This document shows positions 11,309-21,874 of a DNA stretch of 64,000 nt, piece after piece. Source of the DNA: Crossaster papposus (taxonomy: Eukaryota > Echinodermata > Asteroidea > Velatida > Solasteridae); the NCBI GenBank assembly GCA_037893245.1, contig JBAIAA010000019.1, positions 248,001 to 312,000 of the forward strand, in the 5' to 3' direction. The notes under the pieces are model-generated. The model searched no databases, was not told the DNA's origin, and saw nothing but the letters and a program-made list of their open reading frames with translations. Both the position numbers and the translations under genes were made by a program. Every line of letters begins with the position of its first letter. The first letter of the stretch is position 1.

Positions 11309-11344
11309 ATAGACCCCCCCCCCTCCCCCCCCCCCCCCCCCCCA
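11309..11344. repeat. C homopolymer tract
   Basis: A run of C interrupted by a single T lies downstream of the peptidase gene. Similar G-runs occur at 27350, 54541 and 56562. Lengths of such tracts are often unreliable in assemblies. Confidence 0.9.
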
Positions 11345-11465
11345 ACTCTTTTGTGGTGGTCATTGTGCTTGCGGAATGTTGTGGTTTCTCAGGAATTCTT
11401 GTTAGGTTTTTAGGAGGGGTGCGTTAGGTAACAATAGTCTAGATACTGTATAGGTATGGGGGACT

Positions 11466-11944
11466 AAAGCCCTGTTCGCACTGGACTTAATTTGGGCAAA
11501 CTAACCGAGTCAATGGGTAACTTACCCATTTCAATCCAGTGCGAACAGCCTGGGTAACTTTCCTCACAGGTAACTTACCCACGCCGCGTGGGTAGTTTAA
11601 CCGAGCCAAAGGTGCCCAGGAAGATTGACCAGGGAAGTTTAACCGAGCCAGAAAATCCAGTGCGCACGCGACGTCTCGGTTAAATCTTCCATCACCCGGT
11701 CGAATGTTGAGAGCTAGCGTCGGGAACAGACGATCCGGTCATCAAGTCGCGGTCATAGGTCACGCAGGGTGCCCTCTTTATTGTTTTGGAGCCAGCTCGG
11801 TTAGTTTACCCATTGTCTCGGCAATTCTACCCACGTCAATTATTAAATCCAAGTGCGAACGGTGGGAAGATTAACCCATCGAAATGTTACCCGACATCAT
11901 GGTAAAGTTACCCAAAATGTTTATCCAGTGCGAACACGGCTTTT
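11466..11944. mobile_element. DNA-transposon MITE with TTCGCACTGGA ends
   Basis: The left end AGCCCTGTTCGCACTGGA and right end TCCAGTGCGAACACGGCT are inverted repeats with one mismatch. Further partial inverted copies of CCAGTGCGAAC and GGGTAACTTACCCA lie inside. It is about 479 bp with no ORF. The ends resemble PIF/Harbinger-like termini, but no target duplication could be fixed. Confidence 0.7.
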
Positions 11945-12159
11945 GAGGGGAGTTCGTCGGTCCCATGTCTTGCTGGGTATATGCTTTTAGATTCTTCTTA
12001 TCTTTTGTTTAACTATCAATTAGTAGTTGTCTTAATGTTTTCAATATAGTTATAGTTTGTGTAAACATATAACCCGGATTATGTATGAACTGATGCGACT
12101 GTTAATAAAAAATCATAAATGCTTTTACAGTTTACCCATTCCTATTGGTCGAAAGCCCG

Positions 12160-12225
12160 TCACGTGGCCGATATTAAACGATAAAAGTATGATAAATACA
12201 TGGCTGGCTCGCTGGCTGGGGCCAA
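12160..12225 (+). repeat. Short dispersed repeat shared with 36700-36755
   Basis: The stretch around TGGCCGATATTAAACG and CATGGCTGGCTCGCTGGCT resembles 36700-36755. Nothing coding. The stretch 11945-12428 otherwise holds nothing I can support. Confidence 0.45.
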
Positions 12226-12428
12226 TTTTGCTTAAAGCACAAACACCTTTGCTTGGTAAATCAATTAGTAGCCAAAATTTCATGCGATCGTTATGCTAAG
12301 CTAACAACAGCTAAATACCAATGACAAACAATATACATCACATCGAGTTAATGTGGCTGGTAAGCTGGTTTTACAGCAAGAATATTTGGTGCTTAAGCAA
12401 TTGCTATACTTAAGCAGCTCTAAAAAAT

Positions 12429-12683
12429 GTGACCGTCCACGACAAAAGGGCCGTAATTAAAGTAGGCATCTTGACGTTTTGAGATATTTAGAGAAATAAA
12501 ATCTACAAGAAATAAGCTTTAAAATGATGTATTACAAGACATAGTTAGTATTTATGGTTAGCTACAACAAGTAACTGTGCATATTAAAATTTATTGTTTT
12601 TTATTGTGTTTCACATATTTTAATGGTCCCTTTCTCAAAATAAGCTCTGGCGACTTTACAGCCCTTTTGTCGTGGATGGTCAC
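12429..12683. mobile_element. MITE of the GTGACC family
   Basis: The ends GTGACCGTCCACGACAAAAG and CTTTTGTCGTGGATGGTCAC are inverted repeats with one mismatch. AAAT is duplicated at 12425-12428 and 12684-12687. It is 255 bp, non-coding. The same terminal hexamer and AT-only 4-bp duplication as 4221-4662 support one transposon family. Confidence 0.82.
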
Positions 12684-13043
12684 AAATTGTCGCATGAACT
12701 TTGAACTCCTGTGAAATCCAGGTATTTATGAATGGAAATAACAAATGTGATTGGGCGGTATTAAACAAGTAAGTTTAAAACGGCTCTTGGCCCACGACAT
12801 TGTTAACTTTGTTATCGCGTTCTTGCCCATGAGACGGATTTAAACATACTTGTTTAAAACATTTATATTCCCTTATAAATGTTTTCAAAATCAGATATTC
12901 CAAAATGTAGATAATCCACAATTATTTTGTGTAATAATATGCATAGTTTTCAAGTGTTTCTATTTTTCTGGTTTATTTTACCAGGCTAAGTTTTCCACGA
13001 TATTCCTACTATATTCTACTTTTTTGTTTCCATAACTCCCAAA

Positions 13044-13184
13044 AATGGTTCTTTCCTCGCCTTCCACCGCTGTGACCCGGGTTCGAATCCTGCCTTGGCC
13101 AATATGTGGATTGGGTTTTCAGTCCCTGCCTGATTCCGTGGGTTTTCCCATGAAATTCGTGGTGTTTTTAATCAAAGTGAATCA
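13044..13184 (+). mobile_element. tRNA-derived SINE fragment, + strand
   Basis: A B-box (GGTTCGAATCC, about 13080-13090) is followed by a typical SINE body (TGCCTTGGCC ... GATTCCGTGGGTTTTCCC). The A-box half is not recognisable, so it is truncated at the 5' end. It lies tail to tail with the minus-strand SINE head that follows. Confidence 0.6.
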
Positions 13185-13191
13185 AAGAATT

Positions 13192-13263
13192 GGCAAGGCG
13201 GGACTCGAACCTGCGACCTCCGAAATACCGGACCGGCGCTCTATCAACTGAGCTATCTTGCCC
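13192..13263 (-). mobile_element. tRNA-like SINE head, minus strand
   Basis: Read on the minus strand this is a 71-72 nt tRNA-like sequence: acceptor GGCAAG pairing with CTTGCC, a D-arm with A-box TAGCTCAGTTGATAGAGC, and a B-box GGTTCGAGTCC. The anticodon arm pairs poorly and lacks T33; a Thr-type GGT anticodon would be read. It is therefore more likely a SINE head or tRNA pseudogene than a functional tRNA. Confidence 0.65.
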
Positions 13264-13846
13264 TATGTTGGCAGCCGCAAATTGTCAGTATCTTTGTTCT
13301 ATAGGGCGCTAGTCAGAAGTCATAAACATCAGAATTCCGTGTGAAACAACTGTTTGTCTTTGTTAGACAATGGTTGTGTTTATAGGCCTAAGAGTTACTC
13401 TAAAAGTACATTTGAAAATATCTCATCGATATTGCTACAGAATAAAACTATGGCAAATATGGAAAATTTTAATAAAAAAGTGGGCTAATAACGCCTTGCA
13501 TTTTTTTAAATTTTTTGCTTGAAATAATATTTTTTTAACTCTTTTAGAAAATGCCTAAAGGACTGGAGAAGCCATTTCAACTCGAATTTAGACGGATTTC
13601 ACGTTTAAAAAGCAAAACTTGGGTCGACAATTTTATAAAAAATCTATCAAAAATAGCGATGGGCGAATGTATGTTTTAGCTCGTGCGACTTGAGTAAAGG
13701 CTAGTCGTACACGCGCACGCGCCACTTAATACCAGCGCTCATTGGACAAACTCGCCGTATATAGCGCGTTAACTCGGGTTCCATTGGCTCGGAGAGTCCG
13801 TGTAAAATTCCCATGTGGTTCAAGTGACCACGTGTCATTACAGAAA

Positions 13847-13984
13847 ATGGCGGATAGCCTTTCAGCTGGTGGGCGCAAGTTGAAAAAAATATCGTTTAAC
13901 TACCTGAATTTTGCTAATTTATGTTTGCTGGTGACGGCTATTAGTGCTTCAAAACTTATCGACCTGCACCGAGAGGAAAGTTGA
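13847..13984 (+). CDS. Short ORF beginning ATGGCGG, unrecognised
   Basis: A 45-codon ORF starts MADSLSAGGRKLKK and contains a hydrophobic stretch (LNFANLCLLVTAISA). The upstream 150 bp is GC-richer and holds a CACGTG box at 13830. The ATGGCGG context is typical of animal first exons and of YY1 sites. No family recognised; it could be a first exon, a tiny membrane protein or chance. Nothing else is visible in 13265-13846 or 13985-14650. Confidence 0.25.
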   Translation: MADSLSAGGRKLKKISFNYLNFANLCLLVTAISASKLIDLHREES

Positions 13985-14656
13985 GGGAGTAGACTGCGCC
14001 ACGCCATGGAAAATCACAGGTTATTTATTTAAAAACACCCCCCCCCTTATTATATACTGCGCATGATAATGGCGGGCCTTTCGAAAAAACAATTATCACT
14101 GCCACGGACTCCTCATTTTCATCTGAAAACATCGACTTTATTTTTGTAGATGAAAAGAAATAAGTGCTACTGGATGAAATAAAATACATTTATTTTTATT
14201 TTTATGTACCATTTTGTGTGATTTAAATTTGACCTTTGCAAGAAAATGCCGTTTTTAGAATGTCATTAAATTTGTGTAGCTTCGATATCGACAACGCCGC
14301 GTTATGAATACACGTGGTGTACATTATTTTAGAGGACGTACTACGATTCAAAAAATGCTAATTGAGTCGTTCTTTCTTGAACTATGCTATTCGCAAAAAC
14401 TCGAAAATGGTATCATTATTTTATTAAAGTCTTGGTTCACATGTCATACAGATTATAAAAAAAAAGGGGGCAGCGGTTTTAAAATGGGGTAGGGCCTACG
14501 GATTTACAAAACAAACAGGTAAATGTACGTTTTTTATAAATTTGTTTGACAAATGTAAACGTACAGTTAACGCCCTTATTCGCTCTTAAAAAGTATTTAA
14601 ATATGGAAATAATGTCACATTTCTTCCATTTTCAAATAGTATTCTGATGCTACTTC

Positions 14657-14725
14657 AGCGGTTGTGTACAAAGTCTATGGAGAGTCAAGAAAATTTTCTA
14701 AGTATTTCCTAACAAAATTGGAAAT
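14657..14725 (+). repeat. Dispersed repeat matching 1236-1298
   Basis: It shares GTTGTGTACAAAGTC and AAAATTTTCTAAGTATTTCC with 1236-1298. Function unknown. Confidence 0.6.
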
Positions 14726-15007
14726 GTTTCTCATTCCCAGATTCATGTCTTTTCAAAATATTTTTACTGATTGACCTTCATTGAGATGATATACGAAGAA
14801 GAAAACAGCGTCAGGTTGCAACGTTCTCTCTGTAAATATCTCCATAAAACAATGTCCGATTGTTTCTTTGTTACCATATAGGCCTATAGTGACATTCAGT
14901 GGAGTAGGCCAAATCCAGTGGAAGGGATTTTTCATTCCGCGCCGATCCGGCTCAAAACAACGAGGTTGCCATAGGAACGTTCTCCAGTCAACAACATTCA
15001 ACTAGTT

Positions 15008-15300
15008 ACACGTAGCCCAGAGGTACATTAAAGCACTTTGAAAAACGGCTTCTGTCGACCTCTCACCGTAGCAATTAGTGGATAATGGTTAGGTTATAGA
15101 TCCTTCAACTGGGGTTCGAAATCGGTCACTGCTCATTTTTCATTGCCTTTTTTTTGTCTCCAATTTTATTGTTGGAGTGAGTTTAATTTAAGGGAATTAA
15201 AGTAAGGATCTGAGAACCTAAGTGTCTTCTACTAGACTCAGTGTGATAATTTGTGATAATTACCCCCAAATCCTCCTAGGAAACAGAAATTACGCAGCCG
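15008..15300 (+). mobile_element. tRNA-derived SINE, family shared with 55466-55670
   Basis: It has an A-box-like AGTGGATAATGG and a B-box-like GGTTCGAAATC about 40 bases apart, followed by a tail containing TTTAATTTAAGGGA. The same order and tail occur at 55466-55670. Pol III box quality is poor, so this copy is old. Confidence 0.55.
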
Positions 15301-15789
15301 TGCACGAGAAAGGAGTTCCTGTTCATTGGGTTACTATTGGAAACGTGGTTGAAATTTAAGTAAGCCCAAGGGACGAGGTTGATCCTGTGCCAGCGCTAGT
15401 GCTATAGCGCCCTCTAGAGTACAAAAACTGGGTGACGCGCGCTTTCAAGGCCGTTTTCGAAACCCCGTTAAGATTCATTCGTACAGTTCAGCACTTATTC
15501 CTCCATGGTTGGAGCAACAGTTTTTTGTGATTATGTGAAAAATATCACACAAATTCCTCCAAAGAATGGCTACCAATGTTGCCAATGTACGGCACCGCAC
15601 TGAATATGCAACGTTTCGCGGTCATAATCTTACAGGGAGCATCATGATGCAACGACATCTTGTTCATCGATAACGTCGTCTTGTCAGCTCGCAAGATTCG
15701 TCTATGGTGAGCTTATTTAACCTTTCTTTTGTTGTTGTTTAATTACGCAACGATAATTTAGAGAATTAGATATATCTAATTCGTATAAG

Positions 15790-16083
15790 AAATATAAACG
15801 AAAATATTTCATCCACTTCAATGACTTTATCGCAAACAGAACGACGAAATAAGCAAAACTTTAAAAAGATACACATTTTGACAAGTTTTTGGAACAGTCA
15901 TTTTATTTTGGTTGAAATGTTGAAATCAGTTACACATCATTCACTGTTTGAAAAGCATTTGTGATGTAATTGTAAATATATATTACTCAACAGAGAGTGA
16001 TCGACAAAGTTGAAAATACATGTAAACTGCCCATCTGTCGAAACTGTGAAACTTCATTTAAAAAAAGTTTAATCTGTTGTATG
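15790..16083 (+). repeat. Duplicated flank interrupted by the Gypsy element
   Basis: This sequence matches 54650-54810 and 56580-56836. In the copy at 56836 it runs directly into the sequence found here at 25116, which shows where the retrotransposon inserted. The stretch 15301-15789 holds nothing I can identify. Confidence 0.8.
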
Positions 16084-16890
16084 TGTGACGAGTTGTTCCT
16101 TGGGAAGTATTGAGGACACGGCAAATTAGCTTCGGACATCCAGTTTATTTCTGTAAAGACGAAGAGAACACGTCGTCTTGTTACGTCTTCGTTTTAGAAT
16201 GGTAATTTGACTAACAAATCAAAGTGTTAAATATTAAACAAATAATAAAGAAATGTACAATTTGGCTATTTATTACTTTATACAAAAGACTGAAATAATA
16301 ATAAAAAGTATAAATCAAAACTTCAGGTTCCCGCCTAAACTGTTCTAGAGGCCGCCATCTTTGCGTTTGCCTCGGTTAGATTAAACAAAGTAATGTAATG
16401 TCATCTAACGGATCAAGGAACATCAAAGTTAGAGTTAACCGGGCACTAGAAGACAAGTGGGAATAAAACATTATATCGACCTACAAAATGAATCGATGTC
16501 GGACAGAGACTTTTCAATTTACGATTCGGCAATCTTATAATTTAGACACGAGGACAAAATAACAATTCTCTCTCTAAGTTAACATTATCAGTTTACACAA
16601 ATATTGGATCATCATGATATACATGTAGCTTAATTAAAGTTATTAAATTAGAATAAACAAGAAATGGAAATAAATAGTAATTACCTGTAAAGACGAAGAG
16701 AACACGTCGTCTTGTTACGTCTTCGTTTTAGAATGGTAATGACTAAGCCCGCGAAAATCGATATCAAAATCAGAGCGGATGAGGGCGCTACACATAAAGC
16801 ATGTTACATAACACGTCAATACATACGAATTAAAGGGGGGTGTCTCAAACTCGATTTACATTAAAGGGAACATTATGTACACCTGTCACA
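16084..16890 (-). repeat. 3' LTR of the Gypsy element
   Basis: 807 bp; on the minus strand it runs TGTGACAGG ... CTCGTCACA with the canonical TG...CA ends. It carries two direct copies of a 56-bp sequence (16151-16206 and 16685-16740). AATAAA on the minus strand near 16143-16149 could serve as polyadenylation signal. Confidence 0.97.
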
Positions 16891-16904
16891 CTCTTCCCCC
16901 TTTT
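16891..16904 (-). other. Polypurine tract
   Basis: Minus strand AAAAGGGGGAAGAG lies directly against the 3' LTR, the expected primer site for plus-strand DNA synthesis. Confidence 0.93.
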
Positions 16905-17257
16905 GGGAATATTTGTCATTCTCGACAATTACTTAATAATTACACGGAACAAATGTCTAGAATCAACAAGTGAACAGTTATAGTTATATGTCATTTTTGG
17001 CTACTGCATGGCTACTGGTACCACATTAAAACAACAGTTTTTCGTATATAGTCAAATCCACAGAAATGAGATACTTGTAAGCATAATTATACACTATAAC
17101 ACAAATCATTCTAGAAAATTTACGGTTATTTACTAATGTAAATCACATTTTTCTTCATGAACAAAATATTAAGTTCAGTCAATAACTACGTCATAAAATA
17201 CATGAATTCATGTACAGTACAATTAGCCTTGATAAATATATACAATTTAAGTTTAAT

Positions 17258-20200
17258 CTATTCTTGCAACAGGAATCTAATACCAATTTTCTTTCTAGTT
17301 TTGGCCATATGGGGGCTCTTGAATTTGGCCCATAACTTCTTTCCTTTTTCAAGTTTCTGATTGTACAGATCTTGAAGTGCTTGGTCCTGTGTCACTATTT
17401 GCTGTTTTGTTTGACCAAGAAAATCGTACGTGAGCCTCTGCACCGGTTTTCGGTTCCTTTGGGGTCTGCTGGGTTGGGGCTGGATCAGATCATGACCTGA
17501 TGGGGACTCTTCTATTACGGACAATAAGCGTTCTGTTGGTTCTGGCTCGTCATTGGCTGATGGTGAGATTTCTAAAGGAGACATTGTCATGAACCCGGTT
17601 TCGTCTTGGCTAAGGGGTGGAGAAAGAGACTCTGATGACGGACTGAAGCTGTCTTGTTGAATTGGGACAAAGACGATGTCAGCGTCTTCGTCACTGGAGT
17701 TGTCATATTCATCGTGGTGCTTTTCGGATTTTCCTGCGAGTACAACTGGTTCTTGTTCAAGATGGATTGTTTCCTCTTTGTCTGTAAGATTTTTATCAGA
17801 GATTTCTATGTCTTTTGTCGATTCTGAGGACATATCCGCTTCATCCTTTAGTTCCAGGGGCAGGAACATGCAGGGGGTAAGAAGATTTCGATGAAGAGTT
17901 CTTTCTTTGCCCGTTTCAAGAGAGCTAACCACATAGACAGGGATGTTTGGCTGTTTCGAGACTACGATGTATGGCGTAGTCTCCCACCTGTCTGCGAGTT
18001 TCTGAGTGCCTATTATATGTTTGTGTTGTACTAGGACTCTGTCACCGAGACGGAGGGGTGCTTCACGACTATCTCTGTCGTAGAGACGTTTCTGCCTCTT
18101 CTTCGCTTTTTGGGCGAGTTCACTGGCTATCCTGTAGGAGGTTTTAAGTTTGTCCCTAAGCTCTTCGACATATTGGTCCTGTGAGACGAGTGAGTTGTCA
18201 TCGTCTTCCTTAAGGCCAAACATGAGGTCTATTGGAAGATTGGGATGTCTCCCAAACATCAGAAAAAAGGGTGCGTATCCGGTAGAGTCATGTCGGGTAG
18301 AATTGTATGCGTGTGTCATTGCTCCTACATAGGTCTTCCAGTCCTTTTTCTGATTTGTCTCAAGTGTTCCCAACATATTGAGCAGTGTGTGATTGAATCT
18401 TTCGGTCTGACCGTTGCACTGCGGATGGTAGGGTGTTGTGCGGCTTTTCTTTATACCGCATACCTTGCATAGCTCTCTGATCAATGAACTCTCAAAGTTA
18501 CGACCTTGATCCGCATGTATCCTGACTGGGAAACCATAGTGCTGAATAAAATGCTCCCACAGGATCTTGGCAACTGTTTCAGCTTTTTGATCTCTTGTTG
18601 GATGGGCCTGGGCATACTTAGTGAAGTGATCGGTGATGATAAGTATGTTTTCGTAGCCTCCTTTGGATCTTTCTAATTTCAAGAAGTCGATGCATACTAG
18701 TTCCAGGGGCTCAGAGGACTGGATACTGACAAGTGGAGCCTTGGTCCTAGACGGCTTGGTTTTTCGAAGACAGCACCGTTTGCACTGTTCACACCAGACC
18801 TTGATATCACTAGACATCTTGGGCCAATAGAATCTACTCCTAACCATATCCAGCGTCCTTTCATAGCCAAGATGACCCAGGTCGTTATGCAGGGCAGACA
18901 TGGCAGTTGGTCTGTACTCGGGTGGTAGGATCAACTGTTGTGCCATGTTACCGTAAGGTGTTCTTCTTTGTCTGTATAAAATGTTGTCTCTCAGACACAG
19001 TCTGTCCCATTGACGAAAGAAGAAGGAACATTCAGCTGATTCTCGTGCTCGCTCTCTTTGGTTTGGTTTTCGTCTCTGTTCTATGTAGAATACGACGCGT
19101 GATATAATTGGGTCGTCACGTTGTGAAATAGCAATATCTCGCTTGGATATTCTTGGCAGAGCATCGTCACTCGCTTGCAGCTTTGGTGGGTTTGAACCTT
19201 TGACTTCACTCCTAGTTGTCACTTGGCACTTGGCAGATGAAACTTCCAGGAATGGTTTTGAAGATGAGGGGTGCCCTGCGCAAATCGCTTGCACAATTTC
19301 AGACGGAATAGTGATAGCCTCCTTTCTGAATTCCAATGATGACCTTGTTGCTTCGAGATGGGACTTCCTGGATAGTGCATCTGCTGCAGCATTGCTCTTT
19401 CCAGGTCTGTATTTGATGTTAAAGTTAAACTGAGACAAGGCTGCCACCCATCTCTGTCCTGTAGCGTCGAGTTTGGCCGATGAAGTCACATATAGGAGGG
19501 GATTATTGTCTGTTAAGACTGTGAATTGGTTACCAAGTAGGTACTCTCGTAGCTTGTCGGTAACCACCCATTTGAGCGCAAGAAACTCTAATTTATGAGC
19601 TGGGTATCGCGACTCTGCAGGCTTCAAACATCTGCTTGCGTAGGCGATCACACGCTCGTTGCCGTCTTGTATCTGACTGAGTACGGCGCCGAGGCCAACA
19701 CCGGATGCGTCAGTCTGAAGGATGAATGAAGCCGTGTAGTCGGCGTAGGCAAGTATGGGAGCTGATGTTAGGTGTTCTTTCAAAGTATCCATCGCTTGCT
19801 GACATTCTTCAGTCCAGACGAAAAGAGGTGGGGGTACCCAAGGCTTTTTCCGACCCCTTTTCTTACGTCGGGGATCACCAGCGGTGAGCTTGTACAGGGG
19901 CGCCACAATGTTGGAATATGCCTTGATAAACCTCCTGTAGTAGCCGGTAAATCCCAGAAATTGCTGGAGCTCTTTGCGATTAGAGGGGCTTTTCCAATTT
20001 TTCACCTGTGATGTTTTCTCTGGATCGGTGGATATACCCCTTTTAGAAACGATGTGACCGAGGTACTTGACTTCTTTCTGCAGTAGGTGGCATTTTGATG
20101 GCTTGAGCTTTAGTCCGTGTTGACGGAGGCATTCAAATACCTTTCCAAGACGTTCAATATGCTCATCAAAGGTCGACGAGAAGACTATAACATCGTCTAG

Positions 20201-21874
20201 GTATAGTAAAACTGTCGAATAATTTTGGTCGCCTAGACATGTCAACATCAAACGCTGGAAGGTGGCAGGTGCATTCTGAAGTCCGAATGGCATACGGTTA
20301 CATTCGTAAAGTCCCATTGGGGTGGTAAAGGCTGTTTTGGCTTTGTCACTCTCTTCGACTTCAACTTGCCAGTAACCCGACGTGAGGTCTAGAGTTGTGA
20401 ATAACCTTGCGTTACCGAGTGCGTCGAGGGCTTCCTCGATGCGGGGGAGAGGGAACGCATCTCTCACGGTTCTTTTATTTAACTGTCTGTAGTCGATGCA
20501 AATTCTGATAGAGCCGTCTTTCTTATAAACAATTACCATTGGTGAGGCGTAAGGGGAAGAGCTCTTGCGGATGACTCGAGACTCTTCCATATCTTTTAGA
20601 TGTTCTCTGACAGCTTGGTATTGAGAGGGTGGTATACGTCTGTACGGAAGACGGAAGGGTTGATTGTCAATAAGTGGAATCGTGTGTTTGACAGTGCAGG
20701 TGTGTCCATAATCCAAGGAGTTTATGGAGAAGACATCTTTATATTCATGAAGGAGATTACTAAGTTTATTCTTCTCGTCATCATCCTCTATCATAGCATT
20801 TGTCAGGTCCAATGATGTGATAATGGAGACAGGCTCTTCAACAGTATTATGTTTTCTGACTTTGTCAACTAATGGGGTTTGAAGAAATTTACGATGTATA
20901 CTCCAATCAGCTTGGGGTTCTCCTTGGTCACTTTGGGTAGTGTTAGGCTTGAGTGGTATCTCGTCTATATGCAAGATAGATGAAACCTGGGCCAGCTTGC
21001 AGTTGCGGGTAATTGTGATGGGTTTGGCAGAGATGTTGCATATGCGGACTGGAACACGGCGATTCTTATCAACATCAGTGACTAGGTTTTTAACTTGGAC
21101 ATAGGAAGGATTTTGTGAAGATCTCTCCACTACTGCTGTATAGGTGTCATTTCCCTGACACCGTGGTGCCTCGCATTGTATTTCAACCTCCTCTCCTGGT
21201 GGTACTGTTCTTGGGAATCTACCAACATATCTGGCGTAGCCTATTCTCCCTTGCTGATCCCCTATGTCAGAAGCTGCAGTGTTGATGTACGCTGCGTGCC
21301 ATACTGTACTCTGAGCCTTTATCTCATCCAAGTATTGATGGCCTCTGGCTAGATGTTGGTCTCTTTGTGATGCCCTTATGACATTTGTACCGATTAGAAC
21401 TGGCACTTTGACCCTGTAGCTGTCGGTCGGGACAACAAATACTGGTACATCATCATAGGTTACACCAAGGATTCGCAAGGAAACTGGAAGAACGCCGAGG
21501 TAAGGGACCTTTTGACCACTAGCACCTTCGATTGAGACTTCGGCTGATGATAATTCAATACTTCGAAGTTGGGGATGAGATTTCCATAAGTCTTCTGTGA
21601 TGGTTGTCACTTGAGAGCCAGTATCAATGAGCGCACAACAGTTCTCGCTGTTTATGGTCACAATTTCTTCGTTGTTTGGCCCAATGAGCTGCTGGTGAAC
21701 TGGTGTGGAGTTGTTACTATAAACGGCATGGGACTGGTGAGATGCTGTGTTGTCGTTAGTTGTTACTGTTGGGCATTGTTTCTGGCCTCTAACGGCTTGC
21801 CCCCTAGCCGCGGGCCTTGGTAGTTTCCCGGTAGGTTTCGACAGCCTCTTGCTATATGCCCCTCCTGACCACAA
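17258..21874 (-). CDS. pol: Pol polyprotein of the Gypsy element
   Basis: The 1,538-codon frame has an aspartic protease (DTG at 84-86; LIGT near 160), reverse transcriptase (LDL Asp496, YLDD 558-561), RNase H (Asp722, Glu763, Asp789), and integrase with an HHCC zinc finger (His996, His1001, Cys1028, Cys1031) and a DD35E triad (Asp1063, Asp1122, Glu1158). A GPY/F-like module lies at about 1290-1335, followed by an acidic low-complexity tail of about 200 residues. The ATG at 21874 is probably not used: the frame overlaps gag by 112 nt in the -1 frame and is best entered by ribosomal frameshifting at 21823-21829. All catalytic residues are present. Expression would come from the 5' LTR at 24309-25115. 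Confidence 0.97.
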   Translation of the reverse strand: MWSGGAYSKRLSKPTGKLPRPAARGQAVRGQKQCPTVTTNDNTASHQSHAVYSNNSTPVHQQLIGPNNEEIVTINSENCCALIDTGSQVTTITEDLWKSHPQLRSIELSSAEVSIEGASGQKVPYLGVLPVSLRILGVTYDDVPVFVVPTDSYRVKVPVLIGTNVIRASQRDQHLARGHQYLDEIKAQSTVWHAAYINTAASDIGDQQGRIGYARYVGRFPRTVPPGEEVEIQCEAPRCQGNDTYTAVVERSSQNPSYVQVKNLVTDVDKNRRVPVRICNISAKPITITRNCKLAQVSSILHIDEIPLKPNTTQSDQGEPQADWSIHRKFLQTPLVDKVRKHNTVEEPVSIITSLDLTNAMIEDDDEKNKLSNLLHEYKDVFSINSLDYGHTCTVKHTIPLIDNQPFRLPYRRIPPSQYQAVREHLKDMEESRVIRKSSSPYASPMVIVYKKDGSIRICIDYRQLNKRTVRDAFPLPRIEEALDALGNARLFTTLDLTSGYWQVEVEESDKAKTAFTTPMGLYECNRMPFGLQNAPATFQRLMLTCLGDQNYSTVLLYLDDVIVFSSTFDEHIERLGKVFECLRQHGLKLKPSKCHLLQKEVKYLGHIVSKRGISTDPEKTSQVKNWKSPSNRKELQQFLGFTGYYRRFIKAYSNIVAPLYKLTAGDPRRKKRGRKKPWVPPPLFVWTEECQQAMDTLKEHLTSAPILAYADYTASFILQTDASGVGLGAVLSQIQDGNERVIAYASRCLKPAESRYPAHKLEFLALKWVVTDKLREYLLGNQFTVLTDNNPLLYVTSSAKLDATGQRWVAALSQFNFNIKYRPGKSNAAADALSRKSHLEATRSSLEFRKEAITIPSEIVQAICAGHPSSSKPFLEVSSAKCQVTTRSEVKGSNPPKLQASDDALPRISKRDIAISQRDDPIISRVVFYIEQRRKPNQRERARESAECSFFFRQWDRLCLRDNILYRQRRTPYGNMAQQLILPPEYRPTAMSALHNDLGHLGYERTLDMVRSRFYWPKMSSDIKVWCEQCKRCCLRKTKPSRTKAPLVSIQSSEPLELVCIDFLKLERSKGGYENILIITDHFTKYAQAHPTRDQKAETVAKILWEHFIQHYGFPVRIHADQGRNFESSLIRELCKVCGIKKSRTTPYHPQCNGQTERFNHTLLNMLGTLETNQKKDWKTYVGAMTHAYNSTRHDSTGYAPFFLMFGRHPNLPIDLMFGLKEDDDNSLVSQDQYVEELRDKLKTSYRIASELAQKAKKRQKRLYDRDSREAPLRLGDRVLVQHKHIIGTQKLADRWETTPYIVVSKQPNIPVYVVSSLETGKERTLHRNLLTPCMFLPLELKDEADMSSESTKDIEISDKNLTDKEETIHLEQEPVVLAGKSEKHHDEYDNSSDEDADIVFVPIQQDSFSPSSESLSPPLSQDETGFMTMSPLEISPSANDEPEPTERLLSVIEESPSGHDLIQPQPSRPQRNRKPVQRLTYDFLGQTKQQIVTQDQALQDLYNQKLEKGKKLWAKFKSPHMAKTRKKIGIRFLLQE

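Noticed and set aside
13192-13263. A functional tRNA-Thr gene
   Set aside because: The anticodon arm pairs poorly and lacks T33, and a SINE body adjoins it, so a SINE head is more likely.
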